Of a stretch of 49,132 nucleotides of DNA, positions 46,501 through 49,132 are shown piece after piece. Positions within the stretch are counted from its first letter, which is position 1; every line of letters starts with the position of its first letter. Position numbers and translations under genes: made by a program. The stretch spans positions 1-49,132 of the forward strand of contig CAYJFK010000011.1 in the NCBI GenBank assembly GCA_964369475.1, given 5' to 3'. The notes beneath the pieces are model-generated. The model saw only the letters and a list, made by a program, of their open reading frames with translations, did no database searches and was not told the DNA's origin. The DNA comes from CAYJFK01 sp964369475. Lineage in GTDB: Bacteria > Bacillota > Clostridia > Oscillospirales > Feifaniaceae.

Positions 46501-47347
46501 CGAGGTAAACGACCTTGTTACAGGACTTTATAACATGTCTGTTACCGCCAAGAGCACAACAGCGACTATCACTATAAATAGCGGTGCAACGGCGGACACT
46601 TCGACCGATAGCAACATTTACTCGGGTCAGGCCGATATTAAAGCAAATCCAAGCAAGATAAGCTTTACAGTAACAGACGGTTCGGAGAGTGAAACATACA
46701 TCGTTAACATTTCTGAAAACACAGTTAACGCAGATCGCCCTGATAGGGAAGATACTGCCACATCTCCCACAACGCCAACAGCTCCGTCAATGTCATTTAC
46801 AGACATTAGGTCGACAGACTGGTTCTACGATGCTGTAAAGTACATGTTTGATAACGAGCTTATGAATGGTGTAAGCGATACACTATTTGCACCAAACACC
46901 GAGCTTACACGTGCCATGTTTGTAACAATTCTTCACAGGATAGAAGGTACACCAAGTGCCTCTGCAAGTGTAACATTTGCAGATGTTGAAGATGGTGCGT
47001 GGTACGAAGATGCTGTTAAATGGGCGTCCTCGAACGGTATTGTAAACGGGTACAGCGATGTACAGTTTGCGCCGAACGACAGCGTAACACGTGAGCAGAT
47101 GGCGGCTATTATGTTCCGCTATGCCACATACAAGGGCTACGACATATCAAACAGAGCTGAGCTTGATCAGTTTATAGACAGCGATGAAGTTTCAGCCTGG
47201 GCGACAGAGGCAATGAAGTGGGCAACAGGAAGTGCCCTTATAAACGGCAAAGGCGGCGGCCTGCTTGACCCTGTCGGTTCTGCAACAAGAGCAGAGGTAG
47301 CAACTATTATCATGAGATTTGTCGAAGCGCACGACGACGAAGAATAA
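37547..47347 (+). CDS. Giant (3266-residue) secreted protein with three C-terminal S-layer homology domains
   Basis: Exported by a signal peptide (about 1-28, FAS). Three SLH domains at about 3083-3262 (TDWFYDAVKYM, GAWYEDAVKWASSNGI, AWATEAMKWATGS) should bind pyruvylated wall polymer. N-terminal to them is a cadherin-like beta-sandwich (about 2961-3062), CARDB-like repeats (about 2620-2850) and a region of beta-propeller-like repeats (about 2150-2600). Residues about 1858-2094 form an unusually hydrophobic beta-rich stretch. Near 590-720 is an Ig-like module (PVILTFSEPV). No catalytic motif recognised; adhesion or polymer binding is likely. Base and codon use at about 38.2-39.7 kb look different from the rest. 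Strong GGAGG start site. Confidence 0.88.
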   Translation: MKLKSRRIIGVILALVMMIQVLPIAAFASFMDLAENTTAENTLLLEELEEMYGSDAAQYIARLNELGFLNEDGSMDVEAELNVGGELMTLAEVEEMLEDPATDLTKVIDVEGYDLVLSDLKLMLEIEREAMRIYETYYSEQVWTGEQLDVLADLESAIAEGRFSMYSSADAANVDTAGLGSVNHGATLEWMTAAPSDGSGHITKTIVLSGANPGQTVYFKVLSTDGTAKSGNVAYGGTGEYSGFSGASSYSITADNLGYGERDFTFQVNANFQNLQTDLWSGYKVFFAHIFDVTGASVPNPTAPLNLERYYDFGGVYNSNDKADFKLEFTRPDNNIASVTDTFTDTAKKWLQNGIFSELEVQEHGYSSSNPSLITRYWNQPDGDTHDRVMRFTNENIGNTSNTYYDADKKETLNGLFKVHNGLEMYINIGGSSGAELYSQKRGYVDVPEKTYSTSEFDSLDEVNALTSYTELVWFNAITDKDVSDGFFAFEDTLTYDYTYINRIQDDGTVSEGMGGANPTSYLTHEGTYDIDITDSSIRSNVISAGLKVTAIKNATELYYRNGGYSWANVFITADKHNQWGLGNNGSVVMTLTDSEAPTLEHVEIIRKGIEGADGLYNIGEKVPVILTFSEPVKYTGGAITVKNDNVDGSVYNGSLSYAGTDSTTANRLAFTYTVTEDSPGFFGELNISGGTIEDVFGNDIVSVRETVYTDDSSESFTEVPYINVIRKSNAVPNAADIFITTADMTVEGELKDRFQLEVTLSDNEDLQLLIGTTPTTGAEIEADDPTHIQSTVDNPGTTSYSSQLAAKVWGLEDDLSSTFVRLFYKKDAGGTTDYSKLYADIPIDMVSAENPIMVELFLSNDTPSRFTDVVMGKTSAISQAPPSFIEDADLTYIATAMGATGHALADNKIDEDEVGNVITVDIMADADAFSFPNDITVTSSNESIFTVKFEESTSTEPPKVKITPTGNGAATFTVTANNAGLATAATWTSPEITVDLGERAYFAVAGSSEIISTVGKEFSLFFASNLNETLDASTPVNYTLKIMDGANELYTETITNYKGSGDNRASFKISGDTLNALPVGDYTATITTDSALLAGGGINAINYTIEIVPPSVVVNLENVSNEFYILDNEGTFDISWNIENWHHSADSQFELKVTKGGTTVYLDNVAPTESSGSVTIDIALVDRGSDPANLNYRDAYTATLKAKNGSDADIASDSFIFYVYDDDMMKIVSDMGYSSAVVLSNIQMIEQIVENAANDEVAQNALLALGGQIHLNETIYLDNEGYDFDMIEDQIKWAVEDNTIVGLFFGLNGAYYDLNELEYGTFAPTSEFEINGEKDGTTIITATHNYTGDEAELAVQVETLKDKLYLIDAYPNYVVNYTYTNGDGVVKTGKSNSEGEIAVYEPSGIASDINLDTYDADFKYFGTIYNEDLRTSEENGVYNFTYPVNNTELRKSAYTEIYFKNENGAPHNAQPVTIMGGVYVNGEYAENAQFIIGGIRYDGDKDEKLNLTTDNKGGIRLLMDITQFTDDPVNDPITHDDEIEYIFEAVIAGEYPVVIYQDAGLSVDEVKHLGDGIVYTKKAAVDDKPFLSYQTVGYEVEGYEDNEIQLPVGDTVYNFGPSENYPVTYLNSDYYWWGSSETDFAEDAFVLQDAYGKTFINQETETRIHEFSDMYRTWSTVKLDRAQMDNLSLDPKEYSGIKVVTSETEGLVYESFVIPQRVINLLDVVKVQEDQDLQPTLDTLSDLRISGDSEVPDADGLELLTGGLEALTGLLSWRSGSPMEVLFAPTADPLVYTAMLSIGSTPISTGEVEHNVQLNILDGTQAKTKTMPTVMDKQSLASGSSADKLNQDLDKLKQPSSSGGRMIFVPPSLGGYIEAEFRYIPETDSWDFYIISGGFNTDMVIGYRYSHNTLIGPVPVTMTMELAGTVGLAVDFQQGSYYDRRELIQVGPGIDEYILPEAERGVDILTELRVGMYFEVFAGLGFDLSVVAAKIGVFGRVELTAGFRWLNRPYVDESGFENNYLIPEVIGKDNVTDLAYNEVLNAQTLTLGGRVGIRFEFKFLFIEYKKELASASFQLEPWVWNEYDAISEIWARNDRVNGNPVDLVNIGGAEVTLINYGAMTESRAYLDIEPRSYSLNNMLYMAPASSLSADWNNIYPYAAPIISSDGKIMAYLDDNGSADIEDTEVFVTTLGDSAPAEGTKVNDANPASGRIGYGDSQIALDGTEDYYAVAYVRQKDSLDIPHSTAMTDEEVMQQTFMSEVYVSINDGGVKNDVRLSNNDTADMAPVVAVGDNYTFVAWREVASSDLSGSPTNYDAKDNIVYNIIDKASGLPLLQDPSTLYDGSNGNVKSVTVDMIDDTAMVSYVLDTDFDEATLSDREVVATLVDTTNVVADEFASVQTVNLTTDNNFEENVQLTTADIGGTEHFVLAWHSVEEISSGGDNPQYTEVSDIRLIAMDKDGAINTTVPAALSDIGATSESSVGTNFRFSKNAGDITDIAFAWEDTVAIAGDENTETANDSVINAVKFITDDNGKLGLSGVAEIASMPTGVTASHFDYYKTSGTEYKAMILGTDYTGATIAPQPATLNTTDADGNPIDVSVDIPTLVTQTNLYTATQAFTNTVRIEGASVDFEAVRPSDDVQVGITVTNTGKDKMTGLSVDVGGVSQTGLEIEPGEQYTIYTDMPVGDPVRNIPYVVTATYDNAETATAMGVLHLEYPDVGISNAEVSSAGDGMREVRFSLYNGLNIPLEDSGKTVKVAVFSTSNYLEEDEDGNSLTIGNTVTVSGDELTLIDNGVYSSAITVDVADLLALNPTHTGEIPDGGIDLYVKAWVEATDSVGGKYEQNEYYLDDNYASVKVLSLAEQKGEQVSTDMVIRNEGGVTNVDATLTNNTLQPITHGNMLAQLVDGDGNILETVQLYSGTGTNGLVSLGAEESLPKTIAFTQEGANVLLSFGTVSTTKSAELASITIDSFPLSLADFDSNNEANIEVNDLVTGLYNMSVTAKSTTATITINSGATADTSTDSNIYSGQADIKANPSKISFTVTDGSESETYIVNISENTVNADRPDREDTATSPTTPTAPSMSFTDIRSTDWFYDAVKYMFDNELMNGVSDTLFAPNTELTRAMFVTILHRIEGTPSASASVTFADVEDGAWYEDAVKWASSNGIVNGYSDVQFAPNDSVTREQMAAIMFRYATYKGYDISNRAELDQFIDSDEVSAWATEAMKWATGSALINGKGGGLLDPVGSATRAEVATIIMRFVEAHDDEE

Positions 47348-47389
47348 CTGCGTTAAGACAGATAGAAATCACTTATTAAAATAACGATT

Positions 47390-47433
47390 GGGGCTGTCAC
47401 AAATGGTTTAAACCATTTGTGACAGCCCCTTTT
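47390..47433. terminator. Perfect 40-bp palindromic terminator
   Basis: GGGGCTGTCACAAATGGTTT and its exact complement form 20-bp arms with no unpaired loop, followed by TTTT. Between the convergent giant gene and aminotransferase gene. Confidence 0.88.
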
Positions 47434-47476
47434 AAAGACAGTATATTAAATAACGCTTACTATGAAAATAAAGAAA

Positions 47477-48670
47477 TTAGCAATATTTTTTAGCTATAAC
47501 TCCAAGCCTTCTAACGCCTTCTTTGATATCGTCTAAACTTGGGGCTGAATAATTTAGCCTAAAGGACTTGCCTGAATTCTTCTCAGGCTCTGCCGCAAAA
47601 GCACTTGAAGGGACAATGCCTACATTTGCTTCAAGTAGCTCCTCTTGCATTTTTACTGTGTCTACGCTGTCAGGAAATGTAATCCAAGCAAACATGCCGC
47701 CTGATGGATTTGTGCGTGTTACGACCTCGGGGAGCTCACGGTCGAGAGCTTCTAAGAGCACTGCACATCTTTTTTTGTATATTTCTCTTGTTTCAGCGAT
47801 ATGTGCATCGTAGTCAAACTCCTCCATAAAGTTTGCGACTATTGCCTGATTAAGTACAGGAGTTTGAGTATCCATTGCGCCCTTAGCGGCGGTAAGCTTT
47901 GTCATAACTTCTGTTCCGGCAAGCAAGAAGCCGACTCTAAGCCCTGCTGATAGGGTCTTGGAGAACGAGCCTGCGTAAACTACCAAGTCTTCTGTGTCAA
48001 AGCTCTTGATTGTCGGCTCTGCCTCTCCACGGAATAAAAGCTCGCCGTATGGATCGTCTTCGTATATAGGCATGTTATACTTTTTGGCAACTTCGTATAT
48101 CTCTTTTCTGCGTGAAAGAGGCATAGTGATACCGGTAGGGTTTTGGAAATTGGGTATTAGATAAATGTACTTTGCGTTGGGGTTGGCAATTATAGCCTCT
48201 TCAAGAGATTTTGCGCACATGCCAAACTCGTCCATCTTTACGCCGACCGGCAGAGCATTCATACTTCTCATACAGCTTAGAGCGCCTGCAAATGTAAATT
48301 CGTCGCAGAGTATAGCATCGCCTTCGTTACAAAATGTTCTGGGCATAATGTCGAGACCTTGTTGAGAGCCGGCAACGATAAGCAGATCGTTTCCTTCTCT
48401 TTTAATGCCCTTTACCTTCTCTAAGCGCTCGAATACAAGCTCTCTTAGCTTTGGGAAACCGGGTGTTGGGCCATATTGCAGCGTATAAATAGCTTGATCT
48501 CTAAAGATCTTTTCGCATTGCATTGCAAGCTTTTCGACAGGAATTGCTTCACTTGCAGGGTTGCCCAAAGACAAGTTCATGAAATCAGGGTTGCCGACAC
48601 CTTTCGCAGCAATTACACGAATAGGAGAGAGTGCGACATTTTTTGAGCGTTCTGAAAAATTGTACTTCAT
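47477..48670 (-). CDS. PLP-dependent aminotransferase (fold type I, LysN/2-aminoadipate transaminase-like)
   Basis: A 397-residue class I/II aminotransferase. SFSKTLSAGLR holds the PLP lysine (Lys238); PNFQNPTG (about 173-180) and EDDPYGE (about 204-210) are the cofactor-binding motifs of this class. It is like the catalytic part of MocR proteins but without their N-terminal helix-turn-helix. Members accept 2-aminoadipate, aromatic or branched amino acids; the substrate here is not readable. TAAGGAG site upstream of the ATG. Confidence 0.9.
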   Translation of the reverse strand: MKYNFSERSKNVALSPIRVIAAKGVGNPDFMNLSLGNPASEAIPVEKLAMQCEKIFRDQAIYTLQYGPTPGFPKLRELVFERLEKVKGIKREGNDLLIVAGSQQGLDIMPRTFCNEGDAILCDEFTFAGALSCMRSMNALPVGVKMDEFGMCAKSLEEAIIANPNAKYIYLIPNFQNPTGITMPLSRRKEIYEVAKKYNMPIYEDDPYGELLFRGEAEPTIKSFDTEDLVVYAGSFSKTLSAGLRVGFLLAGTEVMTKLTAAKGAMDTQTPVLNQAIVANFMEEFDYDAHIAETREIYKKRCAVLLEALDRELPEVVTRTNPSGGMFAWITFPDSVDTVKMQEELLEANVGIVPSSAFAAEPEKNSGKSFRLNYSAPSLDDIKEGVRRLGVIAKKYC

Positions 48671-49048
48671 TTTATTCTCCTTATTTAAACAGTTACAACG
48701 ACCTAAGGCGAAGGGAATACAATCTCGTCTGCATTTTGCAAAATAGTTACTGTACCACTGCTAAAACAGACGAAACCGAGTTTTTAAATAGATCTTCCAT
48801 ACCGCCAAGGTGCTGTTCTGATTTAGTATAACACTCATTATTGATTCAATCAAGCATATTTAGTGTACGTTTTACGTTAGTATATAATAAATGCTTGCAA
48901 ATATGAATTTGTCACTGTGGTATGTAATGCTTAGCTAAGTGGCGAGTCTTTTTTTGTATAGTAAGTGCATACACAAAAAGTTGTTACACTTGCGTTTATG
49001 CAAAGGTTTTGTAGCGGAGATGGTAGGGACGTGGATCAGTTTACAAAA
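48671..49048. other. Intergenic region upstream of the aminotransferase
   Basis: Contains the aminotransferase promoter and a leader of about 150 nt. A CTTTTTTTGTAT/ATACACAAAAAG hairpin lies at about 48948-48980. No gene recognised. Confidence 0.4.
48825..48853 (-). promoter_or_regulatory. Promoter of the aminotransferase gene
   Basis: Minus-strand TTGATT (48848-48853), 17-bp spacer, TATACT (48825-48830); the 5' leader would be about 150 nt. Confidence 0.65.
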
Positions 49049-49132
49049 AAATCCCCTTGCCATTAGGCAAGGGGATTTCAGACTGGAGAAAAACCCTAAG
49101 TCAAGCCCCTTCGGAAGGAGGGGGAGCGGCGA
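49049..49132 (+). mobile_element. Family I element, copy 6, cut by the window edge
   Basis: The terminator hairpin AAATCCCCTTGCC / GGCAAGGGGATTT (49049-49078) is followed at once by CAGACTGGAGAAAAA and the GC-rich GGAGGGGGAGCGGCGA interior, matching the left ends of the copies at 12056 and 32263. The right end and expected second hairpin copy lie outside the window. Confidence 0.82.

Overview
The window reads like the chromosome of a low- to mid-GC anaerobic Firmicute, most likely a Clostridia member. The signs are AT-rich intergenic DNA with near-consensus sigma-A promoters, purine-rich ribosome binding sites, frequent GTG and TTG starts, an S-layer-homology surface protein, copper-amine-oxidase-N-type repeats, secreted FMN/FAD reductases and a molybdenum hydroxylase. 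No rRNA, tRNA, CRISPR array or transposase gene was recognised. All functional names come from motif reading, not from searches.

Layout. 1-236: end of an unidentified gene whose frame runs through a hairpin repeat. 486-1721 (-): M20 amidase/carbamoylase. 2454-4550: lipoprotein flavin reductase. 4957-11946: an apparent operon for a three-subunit molybdenum hydroxylase, a FecBCD-type ABC importer and a MocA-like nucleotidyltransferase. 12273-13244 (-): secreted CAP-domain protein. 13801-19374 (-): peptide importer oppABCDF. 20050-27142: a second peptide/nickel-type importer plus a MATE exporter, broken up by repeats. 27412-29985: opine-dehydrogenase-family enzyme and a YjiH-type membrane protein. 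30314-32206: LysM-FMN-FAD secreted flavoprotein. 32510-34199: alcohol dehydrogenase with a divergent MerR regulator. 34312-35715 (-): serine/threonine dehydratase with RidA. 35879-37192: AbgB-like M20 hydrolase. 37547-47347: a 3266-residue S-layer-anchored protein. 47477-48670 (-): PLP aminotransferase.

The common theme is uptake and breakdown of peptides, amino acids and their derivatives: two peptide importers, two M20 hydrolases, a dehydratase with RidA, an aminotransferase and an opine-type dehydrogenase. Alongside are extracytoplasmic flavin reductases that could serve as electron sinks, and a Mo hydroxylase with its own metal uptake and cofactor maturation.

The most unusual content is non-coding. 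Family I is a set of short structured elements of about 140-160 bp, with six full, partial or relic copies in 49 kb. The three complete copies sit between convergent genes, and each is flanked by direct repeats that are a complete copy of that locus's own terminator-like hairpin. The repeats are 28, 50 and 41 bp long, so the duplication follows the hairpin. Family II is a forked element: an outer inverted repeat enclosing two hairpins of about 109 bp joined by a linker of about 9 bp. Two lie back to back at 21036-21591 inside an ABC-transporter operon, and half of a third is at the left edge of the window, inside an open reading frame. Hairpin length is constant while the arm sequences differ. 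I do not recognise either family.
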